Assembly: GCF_000208925.1 (NCBI RefSeq)
Contig: NW_001914902.1
Span: 25,535 to 89,534 of the forward strand
DNA: 64,000 nucleotides
Direction of reading: 5' to 3'
Origin: Entamoeba histolytica HM-1:IMSS
Lineage: Eukaryota > Evosea > Mastigamoebida > Endamoebidae
Shown: piece by piece, positions 29,925 through 40,213 of the stretch
How positions within the stretch are numbered: the stretch's first letter is position 1
Layout: each line of letters starts with the position of its first letter
Made by a program: the position numbers and the translations under genes
Notes under the pieces: generated by a model
What the model saw: the letters and a program-made list of their open reading frames with translations, nothing else
What the model was told of the DNA's origin: nothing
The model's database searches: none

Positions 29925-32900
29925 ATGTTCATTATTTTATATTTCTTCATATATAATTGTTTTGGTAAATGTGAATTAAATTTTACTAGTGCAAGTAGAT
30001 ATGGATTAAATGGACTTATAGTTATAAGTTCAAATACACGTGAATGTAGTGGAGATATCAAAATACCAAATAGTGGAATAGATCCAATTTCCAATGAAGA
30101 AAAAAGGGTAGAAGTAATTGGATGGAATGCATTTAGTAATTCATTAATAAAGAGTATTGAAATACCAACAAGTATAAAAATAATTTGTCTTAATGCATTT
30201 TCAAATTGTAATAACTTACAAAATATAAATATTCCAAAAAGTGTTTATAGAATTGATTATCAAGCATTTTCTAATTGTAAATCTTTAGTTTCAATAAATT
30301 TTAATAATGCAGAAATTAAAGAATTAGGTAATGAATTATTTATTGGATGTAATAAATTAAAATCAATAGATTTATCAACATTTTCAATTGAAACAATTTA
30401 TGAAGATACTTTTAATGGATGTTCTAATTTAATAAATGTTATTCTTCCATATACTTTACGTGAAATTAAAGAAAGTGCATTTTCTGGATGTACTTCATTA
30501 ACAACGATTAATCTTCATAATACATTAATTAATTCTATTAAAGAAAAAGCTTTTAAAAAATGTACTTCTCTTATTACTATTACATTTCCTTCTACTCTTA
30601 CTTCTTTATCAAATAATTCATTTGAAAAATGTACTTCATTAACTTCAATTATTTTTCAGTCAGTATTATCATCTTCAAATAATAATATTCCTTTTAATGA
30701 ATGTAATAAACTTAAATCAATATATTATACTGGAACAGATTTATTTACTAATTGTATTTTCTCAAATAATCCAATACAAAATATTTATGTTAATTCAGAA
30801 TATCAACAAGACTTTATTTGTTCTATTAAAGTAATTAAAAATATTAATCATTCACCAATTATTTATCTTTGTAAATATTCTGATTCAAACGAATGTGTTT
30901 CTTATCTTTCATATAGAAAATCATCTATTAATCAATTAACAAATAATGAAATTTGTTATCAAAGAGGTTCAACAAATCAAAAAATTATAATAAATGATAA
31001 TAAATATTATCTTGTAGATTGTAATAATAATACTAAAATACAATATTATCAAAATAAAGAAATTAATAATAATATTATTTCTAATTTTATTTTTTCAGTA
31101 GGATATAAAGAAATAAATGATAATAATATTCATATTTTAAGAGAATATTTCATTTCTAAACGTATTGATAATATTCAATGGATTACTAATCAATGTACAG
31201 TTACAAAACATCTTTATTTAAATGAAAATGAAAATTCTTCAATTAAAACAAAAGATATTATTATTGAAATATATAGAAATGGATATATTTTAAATAATGG
31301 AATATTTTATATAGAAAAAAATATAAAAATGAATGAAATACAAACATTATATTTTGGAAATGAACAAATGTATAGAGAAGTATTAATTAATGATTATTTT
31401 GAATCAATGAATCAAGAAAATGAATATATTTTTGAATGTATTTCAAAAGATTTATGTAAAACATATAAATTTAATACTACTAATAATCTATTTATTGAAG
31501 ATATTGATTTTCCTCTTCTTAAAAAAGAAATAAAAACAAATATTTTAGCTATTGGTTATGAATATTTTCATTTTTATTATTCTCCTTATTTTAGTCAACA
31601 AGTTAAATTTACAAATTATTGTGAAAATGGAAAAATATTTAGAACTATTGGAATGGAACTTCAATTAATGTCTAATTTTGTTAATGAAAATGAATGTCCA
31701 AAAGATGATTATTCATCTTTTTCTATTGAAATTGAATCAAAAAATGAAACAATTGAAATTAATTCAAGAATATATAAAATTTCAGTTCTTGATAATAGAA
31801 TATCAGACTCAACACCAATATATTTAAAATTTACAAATTCATATTTAAGAGTTATTCCAAATAAATGTTTTCAAATAACAAATTCATCATCATTATTATT
31901 TATTCCTGGAATTTATGGAGATAAAAATTATATATTTTTAAAAGAATATAATTCAACAAATAATTGTAATGGAATATATGGTATTAGTGAATTTTCACCA
32001 GACCAATATAGTTATACTAAGTTTAATATCAATGATGATTATTCAATTATTAGTTATTTTGATAATGATTATAAAGATTGTGGAATTAATAAAATAGAAG
32101 AAGCAAGTTTAATTAGATATGTATTACCTGATATAAATAAATGTCAATTTAAGTCTACATATACCATCAATGAATTTAATTTAATTGAAACAAAATATGA
32201 TAATTCTGATTGTAAAGGTAATATAATTATTCAAGAAAGTTATGCATTAAAAAGATGTATAAATGATACGAATCAATTACATATTATAATTGCAACATTT
32301 CCTATTAAATCTGAAGATTGTAATAATAAATTTAAAGGATGTATAAATTGTGATTTAGATGAGTGTTATGAATGTCCAAGTGGTTATGGGTTATCAATGA
32401 AAAAGGATAAGTGTATAGACTGTTCTATATTTACAAATGATTGTATTCAATGTAATAATCAAACATGTACTAAATGTAATAGTATAGATAATGAAATTAG
32501 AGTTTATCATAATAATAATTGTTTAACATGTAAAGAAGCATTTAATGATAATGGTTGTTTAGAATGTAATGTAAATAATTGTACACTTTGTTCAAGTATT
32601 AATGGAACATTAAGATATTATAATAATGGTTCATGTAAAACATGTGAAGAAGCATATGATGAAAATTGTTCAGATTGTGATGGAATAGAATGTAAAAAAT
32701 GTAAAATAGAATATGGATTAAAAATAGGAAGACATGGATGTATGAAATGTTTTGATTTAGATAGTAAATGTTTAGAATGTGGAGAAGGAATATGTACTAA
32801 ATGTTATAATAATTTATTATTTAAAAACAATAAGTGTCAAAGTTGTGATGATATTTATGGAAAAGATTGTCTTTCATGTGATATAAATAATTGTTTAACT

Positions 32901-33122
32901 TGTGATAATAATAAAGTTGTTATTGAATCAAAGTGTATTAGTTGTAATAAACTATTTGATCATTGTGTTCATTGTAATACTACTCATTGTTTAGATTGTG
33001 ATTCAATTGCTTATTCTTTAAGTAATGGAAAATGTATTAATCAAAATAATGAACAAGGTAATAATTCTTGTTTAATTTCAATATTGTTAGTTTTTTCAAT
33101 AATTCTTTTCTTCTTAATTTAA
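29925..33122 (+). CDS. BspA-type LRR surface protein with cysteine-rich ectodomain and C-terminal membrane span
   Basis: 1065 residues from ATG 29925, chosen because it begins a signal peptide (MFIILYFFIYNCFGKCELNF); the open frame reaches 12 nt further up without an ATG. Residues ~55-280 are LRR_5/BspA-like repeats, each ending with a F-x-N/G-C-x-x-L turn (LNAFSNCNNLQNINIPKSVY). Residues ~290-780 are unrecognised, Asn- and Tyr-rich. Residues ~785-1035 are a furin/TMK-like cysteine-rich array of C-x-x-C units (ECYECPSGYGLSMKKDKCID). The C-terminus NSCLISILLVFSIILFFLI is a terminal hydrophobic span, suitable for a GPI signal or a membrane anchor without cytosolic tail. It is probably exposed at the trophozoite surface. 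Confidence 0.8.
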   Translation: MFIILYFFIYNCFGKCELNFTSASRYGLNGLIVISSNTRECSGDIKIPNSGIDPISNEEKRVEVIGWNAFSNSLIKSIEIPTSIKIICLNAFSNCNNLQNINIPKSVYRIDYQAFSNCKSLVSINFNNAEIKELGNELFIGCNKLKSIDLSTFSIETIYEDTFNGCSNLINVILPYTLREIKESAFSGCTSLTTINLHNTLINSIKEKAFKKCTSLITITFPSTLTSLSNNSFEKCTSLTSIIFQSVLSSSNNNIPFNECNKLKSIYYTGTDLFTNCIFSNNPIQNIYVNSEYQQDFICSIKVIKNINHSPIIYLCKYSDSNECVSYLSYRKSSINQLTNNEICYQRGSTNQKIIINDNKYYLVDCNNNTKIQYYQNKEINNNIISNFIFSVGYKEINDNNIHILREYFISKRIDNIQWITNQCTVTKHLYLNENENSSIKTKDIIIEIYRNGYILNNGIFYIEKNIKMNEIQTLYFGNEQMYREVLINDYFESMNQENEYIFECISKDLCKTYKFNTTNNLFIEDIDFPLLKKEIKTNILAIGYEYFHFYYSPYFSQQVKFTNYCENGKIFRTIGMELQLMSNFVNENECPKDDYSSFSIEIESKNETIEINSRIYKISVLDNRISDSTPIYLKFTNSYLRVIPNKCFQITNSSSLLFIPGIYGDKNYIFLKEYNSTNNCNGIYGISEFSPDQYSYTKFNINDDYSIISYFDNDYKDCGINKIEEASLIRYVLPDINKCQFKSTYTINEFNLIETKYDNSDCKGNIIIQESYALKRCINDTNQLHIIIATFPIKSEDCNNKFKGCINCDLDECYECPSGYGLSMKKDKCIDCSIFTNDCIQCNNQTCTKCNSIDNEIRVYHNNNCLTCKEAFNDNGCLECNVNNCTLCSSINGTLRYYNNGSCKTCEEAYDENCSDCDGIECKKCKIEYGLKIGRHGCMKCFDLDSKCLECGEGICTKCYNNLLFKNNKCQSCDDIYGKDCLSCDINNCLTCDNNKVVIESKCISCNKLFDHCVHCNTTHCLDCDSIAYSLSNGKCINQNNEQGNNSCLISILLVFSIILFFLI

Positions 33123-33786
33123 TTGATTCTTTCTTTATTCTTGTTTTTTAATATATTTTTTTTACTATAAATTACTGGTTCTTACAGTTTAGTACAAAAG
33201 AAATAGTTACATAAAAGTTTTATACTAATTCAATTTCTTTAATTTTCTCAAATATTGAATTTGAATATAAAGATATAAATGTTATTTAATATACAAGAAC
33301 CAATAACTTGTAATTAAAAAGAAATGTTTTAAAGAATGAATATTAGAATAAAGAACAATATCATTATATATAGTAATTTAATATTAGAAAATAATTATTA
33401 TTATTTTGAGTAAAAATAGAATAACTGTTTGTTTCAATTATAACAAAACTAAATCTATTCTTCTCAAATAATATGTTTATCTTATATTATAATGAAATTC
33501 TTAATAATTTAAAGGAAATTTAGTGAATAATTTATATTAAAATGTTTGCAAAACTTTAAATTAGATGAATAAAATAAAAACAAATTGATGAATTTGATTT
33601 TGATTTGTTCATATCTAATATAGAAAAAAGTATGAATGTACTGAAAAATAAAAATTTATATTTTTAAGAATTAGTATTTTTTTTCATTAAATTATGAATT
33701 TAAATATTTTGTAAAAACTAAAATTATTTAAAAATAATAAAGAAAAAAAAGAAACAAGAACTAAAAATAAATATTCAATTCAAAAG
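33123..33786. other. AT-rich intergenic region, nothing recognised
   Basis: 664 bp without coding-like frames between two plus-strand genes. Confidence 0.5.
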
Positions 33787-35385
33787 ATGGAAATAACACA
33801 ACCTGAAAAAAAGAAACTTGGCATTTTGATGAATACAATTTCACTGAAAGGAATTCTTGCAATTGCAATGATATTTATATTAATTACTGGTGCAATTACT
33901 ATTATTGCTATTATATCACCAAAACCATATATTCAAACAAAAGTTGGATTATGGGAATGTTCACAATCAACACAAACTTTTAATCCTAATATCTGTAAAG
34001 GATGGGATTCTTACTCTACATTAACTTCACCATCTACAGATAAAAATATTTCTACTTCTATTGTTGTTGGACCATTTGCAACATTAAATAAAGATGTAAC
34101 ATTTGGACTATTACTTAAGAATGTTTTTACAAGTTCTAATATGCCTTCTTTTAGTTGTTTGTTTTCGTTTTGATATAATCAATTTTTTCTTTTCATTTAA
34201 GAAAATCTTTAATTGTAAGATTGCAATTTAAAGTACTGGTGATAATATGATTACTCATTATTAGTTAAATTAAACTTAGAATATTCATTCCAACCATTTA
34301 ATGATATTAAACTTGTTTCAACTGTTAATTATGTTAGAGAAGTTGCACAAAATATTAATGTTGAATGTACTAATGGAAATGAATTTTGTAATGTTGATTT
34401 TAGTGTATTTAAACGATTTGGTACATTAACATATGAACGATTTGATATCTTTTCATTATCATCTAGTTCATTAGAAAAAATGGATCAAGCTGAATTCTAT
34501 GGAACAATTCAAACATCAAACTCATCATCAACTGTATTTGAAATATATTGGAGAATTTGTTTAGCCTTTGGTAACTGTGTTTTATTATGTTTATTCTTCT
34601 GGTTCCTTCGATTATATTCAGTTTTCAATTGGGCATTAGAACAACATTTAACTGCTTTACTGATTTATGGATTAATTCTCTTCAATAATCCATTCTGTTT
34701 ATTAGAACATATTACAGGAGCATCATTCTTTTTAATGGTAGATTCATTCTTTGAAAGTTTCTTCACTGGATATTTAATGTTTTATATATTAGCAGTTTTC
34801 AATTCAGTCAGAAGACCAGAACGAGCAAAAGGATTTATCCCATTAATTGTTCGTGCTATTATGGCAATTATTATTTCATGTTCAGCATTTGGAAGTATTC
34901 TTTCTATTCGTATGACCATTCAGTCAAATAGTAAATTCCATTCAAATACTTTAACTATTTTCTTTAGTGTCATGTTTTTGTTGAGTATTGTTATTTATTT
35001 ATTCTGGTTATTATTTGAAGTTATTAGGTCATTCAGTGAAAGAAGAAAGATGAGTGGTAGTAACAAAAATAGAGTTGTTATTTTTGGTATTGTTACTTTT
35101 GGATGTATTTTCTTATTAATGGCTGTTTATGTTGGGGTTTATTTCTCTGGATATATGGTTTCAAATATGTTTATTGGATTATTAGCATACGTCAACTTAT
35201 ATTGTTTCTTTGTTGCAATTCTTAATTTACCATCATTACAAAAACAAGGTTCTAATACTAATGGTGTTAATATTGCTAAATTAGATACAGAATTCAAGGT
35301 TGAAACATATGACGATGATGATGAACTAGTTGTTGAAAATAAAAATGAAGAAGGAACACTTGAAGACTCTGTTGCATTAAATTAA
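33787..35385 (+). CDS. TMEM181/Wntless-family seven-pass membrane protein (one intron)
   Basis: Exons 33787-34156 and 34265-35385 with a 108-nt GTTTGT...TTAG intron give 496 residues. Order: cytosolic N-terminus, first span (ILAIAMIFILITGAITIIAI), a ~190-residue luminal beta-rich (GOLD-like) domain, then seven spans from about residue 230. The segment WALEQHLTALLIYGLILFNN, followed by PFCLLEHITGASFFLMVDSF, corresponds to the E-Q-x-x-x-x-L-L-x-x-L-x-L-x-N-D-P-F motif of TMEM181. The tail is acidic (YDDDDELVVENKNEEG). Family members move between Golgi, endosomes and surface; Wntless escorts Wnt, but a Wnt-independent cargo role must apply in Entamoeba. The splice removes stops at 34171-34245. 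Confidence 0.75.
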
Positions 35386-35446
35386 AAAGTTAACACAACG
35401 AAGAAAAAAATTTAATCAATTTCTTTCAATGAGTTTGGTTGTTGGG

Positions 35447-36039
35447 TTAAAGATCATCTGCCTCATCAGCATAAATTGGTTTAGGTAATGGAATAATTGA
35501 CTTTTTGTCTACGTCTCGAGGTAGAGAAGTTCTCATATCATAAGCACTTTCATTATTACTGCTATAATATTCTAATATTTCTCTATACACAGAATAACCT
35601 AATCTGTGATACATTCCAATAGCCGTTTCATTACTTTTTCTTACAAATAAATCAACATAATAACAATTTGCCCTAATTTTTTTAAATACTTTTCTGATTC
35701 TTCAAATAAATGTATTTGTTATTATTCAATCAAAACAAACTCTTCACTAATTTGTTTTAACCAAAACATTAATTGGTTACTTAGTCCAATTCTTCTAAAC
35801 TCTCTTGCAATAGTAATAGCTGTAAGATGTCCATGATATTTTTCTCCTTCTCCTTCTATTTTTCCAAAATGATATCCTTCTACTCTTCCATTACAATCTC
35901 TTGCAATAAAACACATCTCTGGCCATTTAGAAAGATATTCAAAATAAAAAGGAAAATGAAAAGTTTCTGTATAATAGTCAAGATTAACATTTGAATATTC
36001 TAATATATCTCTACATTTGAACTTTCTTATTGTTGTCAT
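35447..36039 (-). CDS. NAA20: NAA20, catalytic subunit of N-terminal acetyltransferase B (one intron)
   Basis: Exon 1 (36039-35741) and exon 2 (35672-35447), with a 68-nt GTTTGT...TTAG intron, encode 174 residues (human NAA20 is 178). The order of conserved pieces is complete: MTTIRKFKCRDILEYSNVNL, YTETFHFPFYFEYLSKWPE, HGHLTAITIAREFRRIGLSN (acetyl-CoA loop R/Q-x-x-G-x-A/S variant), YYVDLFVRKSNETAIGMYHR and LGYSVYREILEYYS, ending AYDMRTSLPRDVDKKS. NatB acetylates nascent Met-Asp/Glu/Asn N-termini on ribosomes together with NAA25. The unspliced frame would end after 105 residues and lose the C-terminal half of the GNAT fold. Confidence 0.95.
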
Positions 36040-36262
36040 CTTTTGTTGTTTTATTAGTTTTTTTGTTTTTTATTTCAGTATTTATTTGTATTTAAATTAT
36101 ACTTTCCTAATTTTAATTTACTATAAAATTGTAATATATAACAGTTATTATTATTACTATTTTTGTTATTTAATACTATTTTTTATAACATTTTTGTTTA
36201 ATAATTCACAAAATAAAAGTTTCTGATTGAAATAAGAAATAAAATCAATCAACACAAGTCAA

Positions 36263-38881
36263 TTAAAAGTCAGAATAACTCTTTCCTTTCTTTTTGATAA
36301 TGACTACCACAATGATAGTAACAATAATAACAATGACTATAAATGCAATGAAAATAGCAGCAATAATACCAACAATAGCACCTGCACTTAAACCATCATC
36401 ATCTTCTTCTTCACTATTAGTACTATTATCATTTAGTCCTTCTTCTTCTTTCCAAGAGAAAGAAATTCTACCAAGACCAGTGTTGGTATTGCTATGAGCT
36501 CCAACAAAGACATAAACAGAATCACCTTTTTTCATTGGGTAAGAAACAATAGTTCCTTTTCGACCAACAGGAGAAGTAGTATAATCTCCAAAGGCAACAC
36601 ATTCTTTTGGCCATGACTCTTCTAAGTTAGTAGTACATTCTTTATACATATCAATATGGGAATAGAATGTTGATGAGTCATCAGTTAATGCCTGAAGAGT
36701 TTTATCTTCTGGAGCTGTGATATGATACCATACACCTTTTATTCCATCTTCAGTTGATCCACAAATTCTTCGTGATGAAGTAGAGAACATTGTATTGAAA
36801 TATTTGATTGCTGGAACATGAATTTCTTCAGCGTTCGAACACATTGAATTTTTTGGTCTAACATTTTGTTCATAAATACTTACTCTAGTAAATGCTTTTT
36901 GAGCATTGACATCTTTTGCATGGAAAAGAATTGAAGTATTAATAGCAGGAATAGTGTTATATAATTCTAATTGGATTGTACTTCCAAACCCACATGTTGA
37001 TTCAGTGTCTGGAGAGAAACATGTCCAATATGGATAATAATAGTCACCAGATGCAGTAACTCCAATATTTGTATTAGTTTCCTCACCACAAGATGTAGCA
37101 ACATAAGTAATGCCACCATATGTTTTAATTCCATACCAAATACCAATTGATTCTTTTTCTTCATCACAACTCCATTTAGAACGTGCTCCACCAAGTAAAG
37201 CAACTCCAGTATATGGAAGACTATCAATCATGATTCTTTTTTCAATTGAAGAACCTCTAGTTTCAATTCCATAAGAAGCATAAAACAAAAAAGCACCATA
37301 GTCAGGTAAGTCATTAACTTCCTTAAGAGTTTTATGTGCTGTAGCAAAAATGTATTTACTTTCTCCTTTATTAATTGTAAATGAATATAATCCTGTAAAT
37401 GAATTACATTGTGTTGGTTCTTCACAAAGATCTTTCACTTCTAAATAACTAGTATATTTGTTTACATTAGTTGGAATAACACCTACTACAACATTTGTTT
37501 TTTGTTGAAGACTCTCAATCTTATACCAAGCACCTTGCCTTATAACTGGACCTAAACATCCTGTTGTAGTTGGAATTCTATTTGATGCAATAACATTTGA
37601 AGAAAAAATATCTCCTTTATTTCTAAGTAAAACTGAATGAGCATTAGAACATTGGAAATTACTAACATCATCTACTCTTAAAATATTCAAAACAACAGTT
37701 GCATTTTCATCAGTTGATGATGCTCTAATATAATAATGATGATTCTTTTCTAGTTTCATAACAATATATGAATTTATTCCACATTTTCTATATCCCCCTG
37801 AATAACAAACATTACAATCATCAACATAAACTTCTATATCAGTAGGTTTATTTATTGAAGCACAGGTATGAATTGCATACATATTATCATCACCTTGAAC
37901 TGATGTATAAAATCCATAATTATTTTTACCACATCCTGTTTTGTCTTTATTTAATCCTGCAACTTCAACTTCAAGAATAGCTGGGAATGAAGTAATTGCA
38001 TATGAACTAGAACATGTTGATGAATCAGCCTCATATGAGAAATATGTTTGAATAGTTCCAGGTTCTGGATGATAAATATCATGTTGTTTAAAACCAACAA
38101 AAACAAAATATTTGTTTCCAACTACAACATTATATGCAAGTCTTGATTTTAATCCACAATTCTTACTAACTTGAATTAATGGTTCATCCCCTTGACAATT
38201 ACCTGTAATATTGGCTCCTTCAACAGAAAGTATAGAAATAGAAGTACTAACAGTAGTAAATTTGTTGCATGTATTAATATAAACTTTATCTTTCTTTGCT
38301 GTAAATTGATACCAAAAGCCATGACCAAATTTATAAGAATCTGGTTTAGTATGATTTGTATCAATGTCTTGAGTAATAGTAATTGGAAGTGCTAATTTAA
38401 TAGCAGTTTGACAATATGAATTATTTAGTTTTGTTTCCTTATTAACAGTTAGTCTAAATGCACCAGTTTCATTCTTTGTAACACCAGTAACCATTACAAA
38501 GACTTCTTGGTTTTTAAGAACATTAAATCTAACTTTTGATCTATGTCCTTCACATACATTTTGAGAAATATCTTCTGCTCCAATACATTCTGTAGTAACA
38601 TCATTTTCACATTTTGTTCCAACAATAATTCTTGGTGCAATAACTGTCTCTGGATAACAAGTACTTGCAATATATGATGCATCAGAATCACTAGTAAATT
38701 TAAAGACATAAGCATTTTGATTAACATTACCAGATGAATAACAATTCCATGTAGATGGATTATTATCTGTTAATGTAAATGTTCCTGAATCATATACATC
38801 AAAATGTGGAGTAATAGAAATAGCTGTTGAACATTTATTTTGAGCAAAGGATATTGCAACAAGACTAAGAAGAATAAACAT
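36263..38881 (-). CDS. CPBF-like lysosomal/phagosomal sorting receptor
   Basis: 872 residues, single exon. A signal peptide (MFILLSLVAISFAQNKCS) is followed by a luminal region of repeated ~120-residue beta modules that begin with C-x-x-A (CSTAISITPHFDVYDSGTFT, CQTAIKLALPITI, CSSSYAITSFPAIL, CSNAHSVLLRN, CSNAEEIHVPAIKYF). These resemble prepeptidase-C-terminal (PPC) domains. The C-terminus has an acidic stalk, a strong membrane span (AIVGIIAAIFIAFIVIVIIV) and a 10-residue tail ending YSDF, a tyrosine sorting motif of the Y-x-x-hydrophobic type at the extreme end. Size and layout match the cysteine protease binding family (CPBF) of Entamoeba, whose members carry hydrolases to phagosomes and lysosomes. 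Which CPBF member it is cannot be decided here. Confidence 0.78.
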   Translation of the reverse strand: MFILLSLVAISFAQNKCSTAISITPHFDVYDSGTFTLTDNNPSTWNCYSSGNVNQNAYVFKFTSDSDASYIASTCYPETVIAPRIIVGTKCENDVTTECIGAEDISQNVCEGHRSKVRFNVLKNQEVFVMVTGVTKNETGAFRLTVNKETKLNNSYCQTAIKLALPITITQDIDTNHTKPDSYKFGHGFWYQFTAKKDKVYINTCNKFTTVSTSISILSVEGANITGNCQGDEPLIQVSKNCGLKSRLAYNVVVGNKYFVFVGFKQHDIYHPEPGTIQTYFSYEADSSTCSSSYAITSFPAILEVEVAGLNKDKTGCGKNNYGFYTSVQGDDNMYAIHTCASINKPTDIEVYVDDCNVCYSGGYRKCGINSYIVMKLEKNHHYYIRASSTDENATVVLNILRVDDVSNFQCSNAHSVLLRNKGDIFSSNVIASNRIPTTTGCLGPVIRQGAWYKIESLQQKTNVVVGVIPTNVNKYTSYLEVKDLCEEPTQCNSFTGLYSFTINKGESKYIFATAHKTLKEVNDLPDYGAFLFYASYGIETRGSSIEKRIMIDSLPYTGVALLGGARSKWSCDEEKESIGIWYGIKTYGGITYVATSCGEETNTNIGVTASGDYYYPYWTCFSPDTESTCGFGSTIQLELYNTIPAINTSILFHAKDVNAQKAFTRVSIYEQNVRPKNSMCSNAEEIHVPAIKYFNTMFSTSSRRICGSTEDGIKGVWYHITAPEDKTLQALTDDSSTFYSHIDMYKECTTNLEESWPKECVAFGDYTTSPVGRKGTIVSYPMKKGDSVYVFVGAHSNTNTGLGRISFSWKEEEGLNDNSTNSEEEDDDGLSAGAIVGIIAAIFIAFIVIVIIVTIIVVVIIKKKGKSYSDF

Positions 38882-39225
38882 TATTTAATGAATGAATCAC
38901 TTTCAGTTGTCTTTAAATAGTCTACAACTTTTCCACCGAAATATTGTATTGAAAATATTGCATTGAAAAAGAAATTTAAAACAGAAATTTCAATAGTAGA
39001 TTCTTTGATTTTAATTAAATCTTTTTTCTTACAGTATTGAAAAGAAATGTCATTTCAATAAATTAAACTATTAAAAACTAACATTTTTAACATTTTTTCC
39101 CTTTTTGTGAAATTTCAAGAGAATAATTAAGAGATTTCTAAAAATAGTAATAACATTTTTTATTAAAAATTGTTATTCAAATAGAAATGGAAAGTGAAAA
39201 ATAAAAAACTTGTAATGAAAAAAAA
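38882..39225. other. Divergent promoter region
   Basis: 344 bp between the divergent CPBF-like and glycosyltransferase-like genes. Apart from the TATA-like element, nothing specific is seen. Confidence 0.5.
38911..38919 (-). promoter_or_regulatory. TATA-like element for the CPBF-like gene
   Basis: On the minus strand, TATTTAAAG lies 30-38 bp before the ATG at 38881, matching the Entamoeba TATA-like consensus GTATTTAAAG/C except that the base before it is C. An ATTCATT sequence downstream could be the initiator. Confidence 0.5.
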
Positions 39226-40194
39226 ATGAGAAATAAAGTCACTAACCACATGTGTAAATGGGTTATACTTTTTTTTGTCATATGCTTTATGTTTGTGTTG
39301 TTATTAGGAAGAGAAACTATTGTTGTTGATACTCGTCATGAATGTTTACAAGAAAAAACAGGGATGGCACGTGATAATGATGTTATTTTATTATCTATTG
39401 CAGATGAAGGGCGTGTTGATTTAGACAGTATAATAGTACCAATATCATATATGAGGCGAGAGACATACTACAGCACTATCGTTTTATTTATTGAACATAG
39501 CTTATATACAAACAATACCAAATTCTTTAATAAAATGAAAGAAAAATTAAGGATTAATATTGAAAAATTTAATAAACCAAAAATTCATATTGCAAATTAT
39601 CGAATAAAACTATATTATGAATATCTTAAAAGTCATACATTCAATCGAGTGATTCATTGTGATGTCTCTGATATTTATTTTCAAAGTGATGTATTTAAAT
39701 ATATTCCAGAAAATGGTAAACTTGTTATGTTTAAAGAAGGATGCAATTCAATTATGCTTTTGAGTGATCAAAAGAATTTACAATGGTATAAAGAATGTTA
39801 TCCTAATTTAGATGGTTTAGATTCAACAAAAGAGATTATTAATGCAGGAATTGTATTAGGAGGATATGATCAAATGTTAAAATATATGGAAATAATATGG
39901 AATTTATTAGAAACAAATAAAAAATGTGATATTAGTACATTTGGTCCTGACCAAGCAGTAGTAGAATATGCATACCATAATGGATTATTAAAACAACTAA
40001 TTGGTAAAGTAGAATCAGGTCCAGTTTATTGTAACACTCATCAGTTTAAATATAAAGGTGGGAATTATCTTAGTTATGGAGTAATGTATGACAATTATGA
40101 TTGTGTTGTACCATTTATTCATGGAAGACCACCATATTATCCACAAAAAAGAATTGATTTTGAAATTTCTCTGTATCGTGAAAATAAAGCATAA
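39226..40194 (+). CDS. Type II membrane glycosyltransferase-like protein
   Basis: 322 residues. A short cytosolic N-terminus precedes one membrane span (WVILFFVICFMFVLLLG) and a luminal domain, the topology of Golgi glycosyltransferases. The pattern RVIHCDVSDIYFQSDVFKYI at ~140-160 resembles the strand plus D-x-D region, followed by IINAGIVLGGYDQMLKYMEI and GPDQAVVEYAYHNG, the N-A-G-x-x-x-G and D-Q elements of nucleotide-sugar GT-A enzymes. Sugar and acceptor are unknown. It is convergent with the next gene, with 19 bp between the stop codons. Confidence 0.65.
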   Translation: MRNKVTNHMCKWVILFFVICFMFVLLLGRETIVVDTRHECLQEKTGMARDNDVILLSIADEGRVDLDSIIVPISYMRRETYYSTIVLFIEHSLYTNNTKFFNKMKEKLRINIEKFNKPKIHIANYRIKLYYEYLKSHTFNRVIHCDVSDIYFQSDVFKYIPENGKLVMFKEGCNSIMLLSDQKNLQWYKECYPNLDGLDSTKEIINAGIVLGGYDQMLKYMEIIWNLLETNKKCDISTFGPDQAVVEYAYHNGLLKQLIGKVESGPVYCNTHQFKYKGGNYLSYGVMYDNYDCVVPFIHGRPPYYPQKRIDFEISLYRENKA

Positions 40195-40213
40195 CAAATA
40201 AACAAGACATGAT

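Noticed and set aside
36017..36226. 69-residue Phe/Tyr/Ile-rich ORF upstream of NAA20
   Set aside because: Low-complexity T-rich promoter region and overlapping the NAA20 start on the other strand.
36294..36497. Plus-strand ORF within the CPBF-like gene
   Set aside because: Met/Ile/Thr/Ser-only translation that is the complement of the membrane span; a shadow.
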